Assembly (NCBI GenBank): GCA_964512045.1
Contig: CAZEJK010000010.1
Coordinates: 1-48,542 of the forward strand
Length of the DNA: 48,542 bases
Origin: CAZEJK01 sp964512045
Lineage (GTDB): Bacteria; Acidobacteriota; Thermoanaerobaculia; Thermoanaerobaculales; Sulfomarinibacteraceae
Direction: 5' to 3'
A program made the position numbers and the translations under genes. The notes below the pieces were generated by a model, which worked only from the letters and a program-made list of their open reading frames with translations, was not told the DNA's origin and did not search any database. This document shows positions 1 through 7,718 of this stretch, piece by piece (the stretch's first letter is position 1; every line of letters begins with the position of its first letter).

Positions 1-117
1 GTAGATGAAGTCATAGGCCACGAAGAGGTCTCGCCATCGGAGGGTTTCGGTGCGGGTACGGGCGATGCGGCGACAACTATGGTGGCGGCGAAGAGGTTGT
101 TGCGGCCTGTCTGGCAC
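1..117 (-). CDS. Possible partial hypothetical protein (N-terminus only)
   Basis: A minus-strand frame opens after an in-frame stop, has a GTG at 115-117, and runs off the left edge for 39 codons. The readable part is Arg-rich and ends with RWRDLFVAYDFIY, which looks like a cytoplasmic N-terminus leading into a membrane segment. It lies on the same strand as the downstream epimerase and glycosyltransferase, so a polysaccharide-related membrane protein is conceivable. I do not recognise the family. No good ribosome binding site is visible, and a competing frame on the same strand is also open, so this is tentative. Confidence 0.27.
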   Translation of the reverse strand, partial: MPDRPQQPLRRHHSCRRIARTRTETLRWRDLFVAYDFIY

Positions 118-456
118 AGAGAATCGGAGCGCGCATCATGGTGCAGCCAAGCGCCGAGATCCACCATGAGCCCAGCGTAACGCGGTTCACGAAGACCTAC
201 GTGCGGCAGACGGTACTGGCTGGCACCCATGTCAGCTATCAGCTGCAACGGGACCTGTACATCCACCAGTGGCAAGGCCCCCTCGATCTCTCCATTCAGC
301 TCGTGCGGCGTCTCGTGCGGATCGTACTGCGAAGGCAGAAGCTCCCTGGACAACGGCTCGAGAGCAGGGCTCGGCTGCGAGCCGACGCCTCCCTGTTGCG
401 CAGGATGCTCGCCGATACCGTTGCGAAGTGTCGGTTCCGAGGCTGACCCTCACCGG
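118..456. other. Gap with no confident gene
   Basis: No gene is firmly supported between the end of the epimerase gene and the left-edge fragment. One minus-strand frame is free of stops from about 449 to the edge and has a fairly GC-rich third position, but it begins right after a TGA, offers only a TTG start near 355, and its translation matches no family I know. Long open frames by chance are common at this base composition. Confidence 0.4.
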
Positions 457-1569
457 TCACATTCTCTCCACCAACGCCGCAGCGATCCGTTCGCCCGCAT
501 CCCCATCGCCAAACGGGTTCGGGCCAGATACCATCTCCGCCCAGTGCGCATCGTCGTCGAGAAGCCACCTGGTCTCACGGAGCAACCGCTCCGGTTCGGT
601 GCCGACCAAACGAGCCCAGCCACTCTCGACCGCTTCAGGTCGCTCCGTCGTCTCACGGGCGATCAGAACCGGGACACCGATCGCTGGCGCCTCCTCCTGG
701 ATGCCACCGGAATCCGAGATGACAAGTCGGGACGCCGCAAACAAGGCCAGGAACTCGGGGTACGCCATCGGGTCGCGCAGCTCCACGTTCGGAAGGTCTG
801 CGAGGATCGCCCGAACCGGGCCATCGACCTTCGGGTTCCGGTGCACCGGGAACACGATCTTGAGCGCATCGGTCCGCTCTTGCGCCAGGTCGCGCAGGCT
901 CTGGAGCATTCTCTGCAGAGGCTCACCAAGGCTCTCTCGGCGGTGCAACGTCACCAGGACCAGCTGTCGTTCAGCGCTGTCCTGAAACGTCAGCTGTGAC
1001 GTCCGCCGGATCTCCAGCACAGCATCGATGATCGGGTTCCCAACCACCCGGATATCGCGATCCGCAACACCTTCCGCCCGGAGGTTGTCAGCCCCGCGCC
1101 GCGTCGCGGCGAGATGCAGTCGGGTTGCCACGGAGATCGCCCGCCGGTTGAACTCTTCAGGAAACGGAGCATCCATACGACCGGTGCGCAGACCGGCCTC
1201 CACGTGCGCGACCGGCACCCCGGCGTAAAACGATGCCACCGCTGCGGCAAAGGCACTGGTGGTGTCACCCTGGACCACGGTCCAGAGTGGCTGCTGATCC
1301 GCGAAGACCGGCTCGAGCTTGCGCAACACCGAGTGCGCCACGCCGATCGGTGTCTGCTCGGCATGCATCACATTCAGATCGATGTTCGGGGTCAAGCCGA
1401 ACACCTCGAACGCTTGGCGCAGCATCTCACGGTGCTGCGATGTTGCAACCAATACCGGCCGCACACCACCCACACTCGCCAGCGCCCGCACGACGGGCGC
1501 CAGCTTGATCGCCTCTGGTCTCGTCCCAGCGACCACAAGCACGGTTCGGCTCTCTCTGTTGGTTGTCAT
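457..1569 (-). CDS. wecB: UDP-N-acetylglucosamine 2-epimerase (non-hydrolysing)
   Basis: 370 aa, full length for the WecB/MnaA family. It interconverts UDP-GlcNAc and UDP-ManNAc in the cytoplasm, supplying ManNAc-type sugars for surface polysaccharides. Visible signatures: N-terminal GTRPEAIKLAP motif (residues 15-25), the HVEAGLRTG segment with catalytic-region acidic residues, PEEFNRR, the HRRES loop, HRNP, and the C-terminal SDSGGIQEEAP nucleotide-binding motif followed by RETTERPEAV. No obvious Shine-Dalgarno sequence precedes the ATG. The minus-strand glycosyltransferase gene lies 71 bp upstream, so the two probably form a small polysaccharide operon. Identity is very secure; the sugar's final destination is unknown. 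Confidence 0.95.
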   Translation of the reverse strand: MTTNRESRTVLVVAGTRPEAIKLAPVVRALASVGGVRPVLVATSQHREMLRQAFEVFGLTPNIDLNVMHAEQTPIGVAHSVLRKLEPVFADQQPLWTVVQGDTTSAFAAAVASFYAGVPVAHVEAGLRTGRMDAPFPEEFNRRAISVATRLHLAATRRGADNLRAEGVADRDIRVVGNPIIDAVLEIRRTSQLTFQDSAERQLVLVTLHRRESLGEPLQRMLQSLRDLAQERTDALKIVFPVHRNPKVDGPVRAILADLPNVELRDPMAYPEFLALFAASRLVISDSGGIQEEAPAIGVPVLIARETTERPEAVESGWARLVGTEPERLLRETRWLLDDDAHWAEMVSGPNPFGDGDAGERIAAALVERM

Positions 1570-1640
1570 GGACGGATTCTACAGAATGCATCCGCCTCGG
1601 TGCGAGGAGAGCTGGTCCCTACAGGTTCACGTCTTCCGCT

Positions 1641-2864
1641 CTACGGCTTGTGGTTGCCCGAGCGTTGAGAGCCCTGAACCACCCTCGTCTTGGCCCAGCC
1701 GCCCAAGCTCCGCGGGAGCAGCACCAGAGCCCGAAGCCAGGCACACACCAGCTGCGCTCCGCTCACCATCAGAGATCGGGAGTCGACGCCTCGAGCAACC
1801 CGCAGGAGCCAGAAATCTGCAGCCAGGCTGGCGCCGAACACAGCTGCGGCCGCTGCCGACAGCAGAGAACCGCTGACCACTGCATGGATCACGAAACCGG
1901 CTCCCAGCAGGGCACGGCTCGGCGAAGTGAGCGAAAGCGGCCGACTGATCAGCTCGCACGCGACGGCGACACCCTCCAACGGACGACGGCACATCAGCCG
2001 GAGCAACGCCCGGGGGTGGCGCAGCATGATCTCGAACTCGCCGAGCAACCAGCGAGCTCGCTGCTGCGCCGCCTCCTCGACCTCACACGGCTTCTGGTCG
2101 TCGACAACTGCACCGGCGCCGCCGAGCGTGACCAGATGACCGTCCGCCGCGAGCAGCAGGGTCAGCTCGGTGTCCTCCGCCCGGCTCCTCAAGCGGGGAA
2201 CCACCCTGCAGAAGGTTACCGGGTCGATGGCGCTACCAGTGCCACGGAGATGCACCGTCCATCCCAGCGCCTGGCGCCCAGCATCCTCCCAGCTCTGCGC
2301 CGAGCTCTCCGAGAAGGAGGCCGCCCCGGCCACACCGGTCCCCGCTCCGGCCAGTCGAGCCTGCACCGCTGAGGCACCCGCAGGCCACGACAGGGCATCG
2401 AAGAAGCCAGGCCTCAGCTCAGAGCCGACGTCCACGAGCAGCACCGCATCATGGTCGAGCAACAGCTGCTCATGGTGTTCGACGAGCCAGCGAAGGACCG
2501 CCCCCTTCGTGGGACCGGGTGGCTCCTTGACCAGCACCGTCGCGCTGGTCTTGTCCGCAGCTCGCTGAGCCGTTGGATCCGCCCCGTCAAGAACCACGAT
2601 CAGGTCCGCCCGTCGGTCACCGCCGACCGCCACCACACTCTCCAACGTTGCCTCGACAGCCTCCCCCTCCGCGCGCGAAGGCACCACGACAACCCAACGG
2701 CGAGGACATGTTGAATCATCCGACGATGCCCCCTGCCGTCGAGCTGCCACGGCGAGCACAACCCGAACGATCACGTCGATCAGGAGAGGAACGGCAAGAA
2801 GAACGAGTATCAACCGAATCATTGCGGTGGGAACCAGCTCCAGCGCCGATTGTAGCGTAGACAT
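1641..2864 (-). CDS. Membrane-bound family 2 glycosyltransferase
   Basis: About 407 aa if started at the ATG at 2862-2864; ATGs at 2879 and 2822 are alternatives. Layout: N-terminal membrane helix (IRLILVLLAVPLLIDVIV), a GT-A domain with VVVPSRAEGE and IVVLDGAD, an ED pair (RAEDTELTLL), and the QRARW motif typical of processive, cellulose-synthase-like GT2 enzymes, then C-terminal membrane helices. Such enzymes add sugars from nucleotide donors at the inner membrane. The usual DxD metal motif reads D-V-G here (LLVDVGSEL), losing the second Asp. It sits just upstream of wecB, suggesting exopolysaccharide or glycolipid synthesis. Substrate unknown. Confidence 0.82.
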   Translation of the reverse strand: MSTLQSALELVPTAMIRLILVLLAVPLLIDVIVRVVLAVAARRQGASSDDSTCPRRWVVVVPSRAEGEAVEATLESVVAVGGDRRADLIVVLDGADPTAQRAADKTSATVLVKEPPGPTKGAVLRWLVEHHEQLLLDHDAVLLVDVGSELRPGFFDALSWPAGASAVQARLAGAGTGVAGAASFSESSAQSWEDAGRQALGWTVHLRGTGSAIDPVTFCRVVPRLRSRAEDTELTLLLAADGHLVTLGGAGAVVDDQKPCEVEEAAQQRARWLLGEFEIMLRHPRALLRLMCRRPLEGVAVACELISRPLSLTSPSRALLGAGFVIHAVVSGSLLSAAAAAVFGASLAADFWLLRVARGVDSRSLMVSGAQLVCAWLRALVLLPRSLGGWAKTRVVQGSQRSGNHKP

Positions 2865-3056
2865 CACCTGCCGGCTCATCAGAGTCCACCGCGGGTTCGT
2901 CGTGCACGGCCAGCCCCTCCGTCGCGCGTTCCACGAAGTGCGAACGTCAGACCATACTGGAATGGTAGGGCGATCCGAGCACGCCAACTCTCCCGAAGAC
3001 GGAGCTCCGAGAGCAGGAACTTCATATCATAAAGACAAAGAGCTTCGTCGTGCCAC

Positions 3057-3097
3057 TTGACACTGAGATCTCATGCTGATAGCTTCACTGTGTAAAG
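3057..3097 (+). promoter_or_regulatory. Putative sigma-70 promoter and operator for the BMC regulator
   Basis: A perfect -35 TTGACA (3057-3062) is followed after 17 bp by a weak -10 TAGCTT (3080-3085). Just downstream an imperfect inverted repeat, CTTCAC-TGT-GTAAAG (3083-3097, one mismatch), would overlap the start of transcription and could be an autoregulatory operator. The winged-helix gene starts at 3114 without a clear ribosome binding site. The divergent glycosyltransferase gene lies on the other side. Confidence 0.42.
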
Positions 3098-3113
3098 TTT
3101 CAATTGTCGTCCG

Positions 3114-3470
3114 ATGCAGATCTCCGAGATCGATCCGCTGCTTGGCGCCCCCGCGCGTCTCGTCATCCTCGCCACCGTGGCCGACGGCCAGCGGTGGACG
3201 TTCCGGGCGCTGCGCGAGGCCACGGGTCTTGCAGACGGCAACCTCCACGTCCAGGCCGGGAAGCTGGTGGCTGCGGGATACCTGACCAGCAGCAAGGAGG
3301 CCCAGGGCCGGCGCACCGTGACGGCTTTCGAGCTCACCGGCACCGGGCGTCAGGTCCTGCGTGCCCACATCCAGAGGCTCAGTGAGCTGGTCGTGGAGCT
3401 GCCTCGGCGCACGGTTGCGAGACGGCGATGCGATGACTCTGACTCCCACGATGGGTCACGGGTATGGTAG
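3114..3470 (+). CDS. Winged-helix DNA-binding regulator (HTH_34/ArsR-MarR-like)
   Basis: 118 aa. The core (residues 1-85) reads as a winged-helix domain: a first helix around GAPARLVILATV, the WTFRALREATGLADGNLHVQ recognition region, then a beta wing (GYLTSSKEAQGRRTVTAFELTG) and a last helix. This is the pattern of small dimeric transcription factors with a PF13601-type domain. The tail is Arg-rich and low in complexity. It ends 34 bp before the RpiB-DeoC gene at the head of the microcompartment genes, so it is probably their local regulator. No effector-binding domain is visible, so the signal is unknown. Confidence 0.82.
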   Translation: MQISEIDPLLGAPARLVILATVADGQRWTFRALREATGLADGNLHVQAGKLVAAGYLTSSKEAQGRRTVTAFELTGTGRQVLRAHIQRLSELVVELPRRTVARRRCDDSDSHDGSRVW

Positions 3471-3504
3471 AACCCTCCGGTGCGATGATGGGGCAGGTGC
3501 AGCG

Positions 3505-4860
3505 ATGCGAGTAGCGATCGGGGCAGATCACGGCGGATTCGAGCTGAAGCAGCGGCTGATGGAGCACCTGATGCAGCAGGGCCACCAGGTCATCGACGTC
3601 GGCACGAACACCTCCGACGCAGTCGACTATCCGGTGTTCGCCCGGGCTGTCGCCGAGAAGGTGGCGTCCGGAGCGACTCAGCGCGGGATCATGGTCGACG
3701 GCGCCGGAATCGGCTCGTCGATGGTCGCCAACAAGGTTCCCGGTGTTCGCGCCGCGCTGGCGTACGACCTGTCCACCGCCCGCAACGCCCGCGAGCACAA
3801 CGACGCCAACGTCATGACGCTCGGCGCCGGACTGATCGGGGTCAACCTGGCCAGCCAGCTGGTGGACGTCTTCCTCACCACCGACTGCGTCGAGGAGCGC
3901 CATCAACGCCGCGTCGCGATGATCGATACTGCGGCTCCACCCCTGCCGCCACAGCCCCCGGCGCCAGAAGCACCCTCCGATGCAGGTCTGGCCGAGCTCG
4001 GCGATGGAGACCTCGAACGGATCGTGACGCGTCTCGAGCAGCTCATCGGCGCCGGCGTCAGCCTGACCAGCGCGTACCATGGGAGCCCGGCGGTGGCGAG
4101 CTGCCCGGACACCGCGCGCCGCTTCCTCGAGCTGGGCGCCAACGGGCTCAGCCACGGCCCTGGACATCCAGGAGCGATCCCCGCTGACATCGCGAAGTTC
4201 ATCGACCATACGATCCTCAAGGCCGACGCCACCGAGGAGATGATTCTTCAGGTGGTGGCCGAGGCGCGCGATCACGGGTTCCGCTCCGTCTGCGTCAACC
4301 CCTGCTGGGTGAAGACGGTCGCAGATGGGCTCCGGGGATCCGACGTCCTTACCTGCTCGGTGGTGGGCTTCCCCCTCGGCGCCTCGACGCCCGACATCAA
4401 GGCCGCAGAGACCCGCAAGGCGATCCGCGACGGCGCCAAGGAGATCGATATGGTCCTCAACGTCGGCCGTCTCAAGAGCGGCCACGACGAGCACGTGCTG
4501 CGCGACATCTTCGCGGTCACGGATGCATGCCGGGACGGCAGCGCGGTCTGCAAGGTGATCATCGAGACGGCCCTGCTGACGGATGACGAGAAGGTCCGTG
4601 CCTGCGAGCTGGCTCGCCGCGCCCGCGCCGACTTCGTCAAGACCTCCACTGGCTTCTCGTCCGGTGGCGCCACTGCCGAGGACGTGGCGCTGATGGCCTC
4701 GGTGGTGCGCGGCGCCGGCATGGAGGTGAAAGCCTCCGGTGGGATCCGATCGTTCACCGATGCCAGGAGGATGATCGAGGCCGGAGCCACTCGTATCGGC
4801 GCCAGCGCCTCGATCGCCATCGTCGAGCAGGCTCAGCACGTCACCACTGTGAGCAACTGA
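3505..4860 (+). CDS. RpiB-DeoC fusion: ribose-5-phosphate isomerase B-like domain plus deoxyribose-phosphate aldolase
   Basis: 451 aa. Residues 1-142 are an RpiB domain (GADHGG, DYPVFA, GAGIGSSMVANK, AREHNDANV, ERHQRRV). A Pro/Ala linker (143-160) and a predicted amphipathic helix (about 163-182) lead to DeoC (about 225-445), with the Schiff-base lysine in VKTSTGF (K379), EIDMVLNVG and VKASGG (K409). DeoC cleaves 2-deoxyribose 5-phosphate to glyceraldehyde 3-phosphate and acetaldehyde. In the RpiB half the catalytic Cys (CGTG in E. coli) is Asp65 and the next-but-one Thr is Ala, so isomerase activity is uncertain. The start was chosen at the RpiB consensus N-terminus. The gene opens the structural microcompartment genes and marks the locus as sugar-phosphate-utilising (SPU). 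Confidence 0.93.
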   Translation: MRVAIGADHGGFELKQRLMEHLMQQGHQVIDVGTNTSDAVDYPVFARAVAEKVASGATQRGIMVDGAGIGSSMVANKVPGVRAALAYDLSTARNAREHNDANVMTLGAGLIGVNLASQLVDVFLTTDCVEERHQRRVAMIDTAAPPLPPQPPAPEAPSDAGLAELGDGDLERIVTRLEQLIGAGVSLTSAYHGSPAVASCPDTARRFLELGANGLSHGPGHPGAIPADIAKFIDHTILKADATEEMILQVVAEARDHGFRSVCVNPCWVKTVADGLRGSDVLTCSVVGFPLGASTPDIKAAETRKAIRDGAKEIDMVLNVGRLKSGHDEHVLRDIFAVTDACRDGSAVCKVIIETALLTDDEKVRACELARRARADFVKTSTGFSSGGATAEDVALMASVVRGAGMEVKASGGIRSFTDARRMIEAGATRIGASASIAIVEQAQHVTTVSN

Positions 4861-4891
4861 TGCTGCGTACCATCACCCACGAAGGAGCACC

Positions 4892-5521
4892 ATGGTCGAC
4901 CTGAGAGCCTACTGCGTCATCGACAGCCTCCAGTCCCAGTTCGCCTCGTTCCAGGCGACGATCGCCCAGGGGTTTCTGCCACGGGTGGGTCAGGCGAGCC
5001 TGTTCGTGGAGATCGCGCCCGGCATCGAGATCAACCGGGTCACCGACATCGCGCTGAAGTCGACCAACGTCACCCCGGGGATGCAGATCGTCGAGCGGCT
5101 GTTCGGGATGCTCGAGGTCCACTCGGACTCCCAGGCCGACGTCCGCCAGGCCGGGCAGGCGATCCTGACGGCGCTCGGGCTCGAGGAGGAGCAACGGCTC
5201 AAGCCGAGAATCGTGTCAGACCAGGTCGTCCGTCACCTCGATGACCACCAGTGCATGCTGATCAACCGGATGCGCCACGGCAACATGATCGTCGCGGGCC
5301 AGACCCTGTTCGTGCTCGAGTGCGAGCCCGCTGCGTACGCCGCGCTCGCCGCCAACGAGGCCGAGAAGGCTGCGGAGATCAACATCCTCGAGGTCCGCGC
5401 ATTCGGCAGCTTCGGCCGCGTGTACATCGGTGGCGAGGAGCGCGACGTCGAGGTCGCACGGCCAGCCGCAGTGGCCGCTTTACAGACGCTCGGTGGGCGA
5501 ACGCCCGCCACGAAGACGTGA
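4892..5521 (+). CDS. BMC-T shell protein (tandem-domain trimer, double-layer type)
   Basis: 209 aa with two BMC domains (about 1-100 and 105-205). It resembles the Haliangium ochraceum double-stacking BMC-T (Hoch_5816 type) from memory: N-terminus LRAYCVIDSLQ, VEIAPGIEINR, LINRMRHGNMI and ALAANEAEKAAEI. These proteins form pseudohexameric trimers that stack in pairs and are thought to gate larger metabolites or cofactors across the shell. A good Shine-Dalgarno sequence (AAGGAG) lies 4 nt before the ATG. It follows the fusion enzyme by 31 bp and is co-oriented with all shell genes. The subtype is by remembered similarity. Confidence 0.93.
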   Translation: MVDLRAYCVIDSLQSQFASFQATIAQGFLPRVGQASLFVEIAPGIEINRVTDIALKSTNVTPGMQIVERLFGMLEVHSDSQADVRQAGQAILTALGLEEEQRLKPRIVSDQVVRHLDDHQCMLINRMRHGNMIVAGQTLFVLECEPAAYAALAANEAEKAAEINILEVRAFGSFGRVYIGGEERDVEVARPAAVAALQTLGGRTPATKT

Positions 5522-5525
5522 CACC

Positions 5526-5549
5526 CCAGCTCCGAGGTCCGCGAGCTGG
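5526..5549 (+). promoter_or_regulatory. Intercistronic stem-loop between BMC-T and BMC-H
   Basis: CCAGCTC (5526-5532) pairs perfectly with GAGCTGG (5543-5549) around a 10-nt loop. There is no following T-run, so it is not a classical terminator. It sits in the only sizeable gap inside the shell operon (62 bp), just ahead of the BMC-H gene, which has the strongest ribosome binding site of the set. An RNA-processing or stability element that raises the hexamer level is a reasonable inference. Confidence 0.4.
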
Positions 5550-5583
5550 AGAGGACAACTGATCGGAACGAAGGAGACAGACG

Positions 5584-5871
5584 ATGGCTGACGCCCTGGG
5601 AATGATCGAGTGCAGGAGCTTCGCGGCGACCGTCGAGGCGGCCGACGCGATGGTCAAGGCCGCCCGCGTCGAGCTGGTGGGCTACGAGAAGACCGGCGGA
5701 GGCTACACCACCGCCATCGTGCGCGGCGATGTCGCCGCGGTGAAGGCGGCGTGCGACTCCGGTCGGAACGCGGCCACCCGAGTCGGCGAGCTGGTGGCGG
5801 TGCACGTGATCGCTCGCCCACACACCAATGTCGATGCGGTGATGCCCCTCGGCCGGCAGGACGCGGAGTGA
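5584..5871 (+). CDS. BMC-H shell protein (hexamer)
   Basis: 95 aa, a single BMC domain of the CcmK/PduA/EutM family. The N-terminus (ALGMIECRSFAATVEAADAM) forms the first strand and helix; the pore loop reads KTGGGYTTA; the last part is VGELVAVHVIARPH. Hexamers tile the microcompartment facets, and the Gly-rich pore with a Tyr would admit small polar metabolites. The AAGGAG Shine-Dalgarno sequence is strong and well spaced. Being the main facet protein, it is expected to be made in excess over BMC-T and BMC-P; the upstream stem-loop may contribute. It is the only BMC-H in the locus. Confidence 0.96.
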   Translation: MADALGMIECRSFAATVEAADAMVKAARVELVGYEKTGGGYTTAIVRGDVAAVKAACDSGRNAATRVGELVAVHVIARPHTNVDAVMPLGRQDAE

Positions 5872-5875
5872 TCCC

Positions 5876-6184
5876 ATGCACCTGGCAAAGGTGCTCGGCT
5901 CGGTGGTGTCGACCCGCAAGGAGGCATCGATCGAGGGCCTCAAGCTCCTGCTCCTGGGCCAGGCGGGGCCCGACGGCCAGCTCACCGGCTCGGTGGTGGT
6001 CGCCGCCGACGTGGTCGGCGCGGGGGAGGGCGAGTATGTGCTCTACGCCTCCGGTTCGTCGGCCCGGCAGACGACACTGACCGATCGCAGACCTGTCGAC
6101 GCCGTCGTCATGGCAATCGTGGACAGCTGGGACATCGGCGGCGATCAGCCCTACCGCAAGGGTGACGAGGACGGCGCGCCATGA
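5876..6184 (+). CDS. BMC-P shell vertex protein (EutN/CcmL), first copy
   Basis: 102 aa EutN/CcmL-family protein. Family features: start MHLAKVLGSVVSTRKEASIEG, LLLLGQ, the VVAADVVGAGEGEYVLYASGSSAR segment, and VVMAIVD near the end. Pentamers cap the vertices of the icosahedral shell. It begins 4 bp after the BMC-H stop and overlaps the aldehyde dehydrogenase gene by 4 nt (ATGA), so the genes are translationally coupled. It is the first of three BMC-P paralogues here; the Gly-Ala-Gly-Glu turn is well kept. Confidence 0.95.
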   Translation: MHLAKVLGSVVSTRKEASIEGLKLLLLGQAGPDGQLTGSVVVAADVVGAGEGEYVLYASGSSARQTTLTDRRPVDAVVMAIVDSWDIGGDQPYRKGDEDGAP

Positions 6185-7707
6185 GCCGGCTGTCTGAGGC
6201 GCAGGTGGACACCATTGCGCGCCGACTGGCCCAACGACTGGGCCTTCAGGAGCCCGCCGCAGCAGCTGCAGGCAGCGGAGCCTGGCACCCAGCGCCCGGG
6301 GCGCCTCCGGCGGATGCGCCGATCGGCGGCTACGTTGCTGCGCCGATGCGTCGTCCGCCAGATGCCCGTGGGGAACGAGCTGGCGACGGCGTGTTCGCGA
6401 CGGTCGACGAGTGCATCGAGGCGGCCACGATCGCCTTTCTCCGCCTCAGCCAGACCAGTCTCGCGAAGCGCGGCGAGATCATTGCAGCGATCCGCGAGAC
6501 GATGCTGCGCGAGGGCGACGCGCTGGCGCGCCTGGCAGTCGAGGAGACACGGCTGGGTCGTGAGGAGGACAAGAAGCTCAAGAACCGGCTGGTCACCGTG
6601 AAGACGCCGGGCCCCGAGATCCTCCGGCCGGAGACCACCACCGGCGACCATGGCCTGACGCTCACCGAGTGGGCGCCGTTCGGCGTCATCGGCGCCATCA
6701 CGCCCACGACGAACCCCACATCCACCGTGATCTGCAACGCCATCGGCATGATCGCCGCCGGCAACAGCGTGGTGTTCAACGTCCACCCGAGCGCCACGCG
6801 ATGCTCGATGGCCACCGTCCGGCTGATCAACCAGGCGATACGCTCCGCCGGCGGTCCCGACAACCTGGTCACCGCGGTCGCCACACCGACGATCGAGTCG
6901 GCCACCGAGCTGATGCACCACGATCGGATCAACCTGCTGGTCGTCACCGGTGGCCCGGGCGTGGTGGCGGCCGCGATGGCCAGCGGCACGCGCGCGATCT
7001 GTGCCGGGCCGGGCAACCCGCCGGTGGTCGTCGATGCAACCGCGGACATCCGCAAGGCTGCCCGTGACATCGTGACCGGCGCCGGGTTCGACAACAACGT
7101 CGTGTGCGTTGATGAAAAGGAGGTCTTCGTCGTCGAGCAGGTGGCAGACCAGCTCATCGCCGAGCTCCAGCATGCCGGCTCCTACCTGGTGGACCGAGGC
7201 GACCTTCGCCGGCTCGAGGACGAGATCTTCTCCGAGACCCGGGGACCGCGCGCCCACGCGGTCATCAACACGAAGTGGGTGGGCAAGAACGCCAGCACAC
7301 TTCTCGAGCGGATCGGAGTCCAGCGCGGCACCAGCACCCGCCTCATCATCGCCGAGGTGGACGCCAATCACCCGCTGGTGTGGACCGAGCAGCTGATGCC
7401 GGTGCTCCCGATCGTGCGCGTGCCGGACGTGGAGACTGGCGTTGCGCTCGCCCGTGAAGCAGAGCATGGCTTCGGCCACTCGGCCTCGATGCACTCCACC
7501 GATATCGATGCGCTCAGCCTCATGGCGCGCGTGATGAACACCAGTATCTTCGTCAAGAACGGACCGATCATCTGCGGCCTCGGCGCCGACGGAGAAGGCT
7601 ACTCCAGCTTCACCATCGCATCACCCACCGGCGAGGGAATGACATCGCCCATCAGCTTCTCCAGGCGGCGCCGGTGCGTGATGGTCGACCGGTTCCGGAT
7701 CGTATGA
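6181..7707 (+). CDS. Microcompartment CoA-acylating aldehyde dehydrogenase (PduP/EutE-like)
   Basis: 508 aa. Residues 2-21 form an amphipathic helix (RLSEAQVDTIARRLAQRLG) followed by a Pro/Ala-rich linker (25-60), the layout of a BMC encapsulation peptide. The catalytic domain shows EWAPFGVIGAITP, the NAD region, TGGPGVV, AGPGNPPVVVD and the catalytic cysteine C309 in FDNNVVCVDEKEV. It would oxidise acetaldehyde released by DeoC to acetyl-CoA, reducing NAD. No alcohol dehydrogenase or phosphotransacylase is encoded nearby, so cofactor recycling must use enzymes encoded elsewhere or another route. Substrate is inferred from context; propionaldehyde cannot be excluded. Confidence 0.95.
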   Translation: MSRLSEAQVDTIARRLAQRLGLQEPAAAAAGSGAWHPAPGAPPADAPIGGYVAAPMRRPPDARGERAGDGVFATVDECIEAATIAFLRLSQTSLAKRGEIIAAIRETMLREGDALARLAVEETRLGREEDKKLKNRLVTVKTPGPEILRPETTTGDHGLTLTEWAPFGVIGAITPTTNPTSTVICNAIGMIAAGNSVVFNVHPSATRCSMATVRLINQAIRSAGGPDNLVTAVATPTIESATELMHHDRINLLVVTGGPGVVAAAMASGTRAICAGPGNPPVVVDATADIRKAARDIVTGAGFDNNVVCVDEKEVFVVEQVADQLIAELQHAGSYLVDRGDLRRLEDEIFSETRGPRAHAVINTKWVGKNASTLLERIGVQRGTSTRLIIAEVDANHPLVWTEQLMPVLPIVRVPDVETGVALAREAEHGFGHSASMHSTDIDALSLMARVMNTSIFVKNGPIICGLGADGEGYSSFTIASPTGEGMTSPISFSRRRRCVMVDRFRIV

Positions 7708-7718
7708 GGGGGCTCGAG

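Noticed and set aside
3379..4839. 486-codon open frame antisense to the RpiB-DeoC gene
   Set aside because: It mirrors the fusion gene, its translation is compositionally odd and has no family features; such frames arise from GC-rich third positions.
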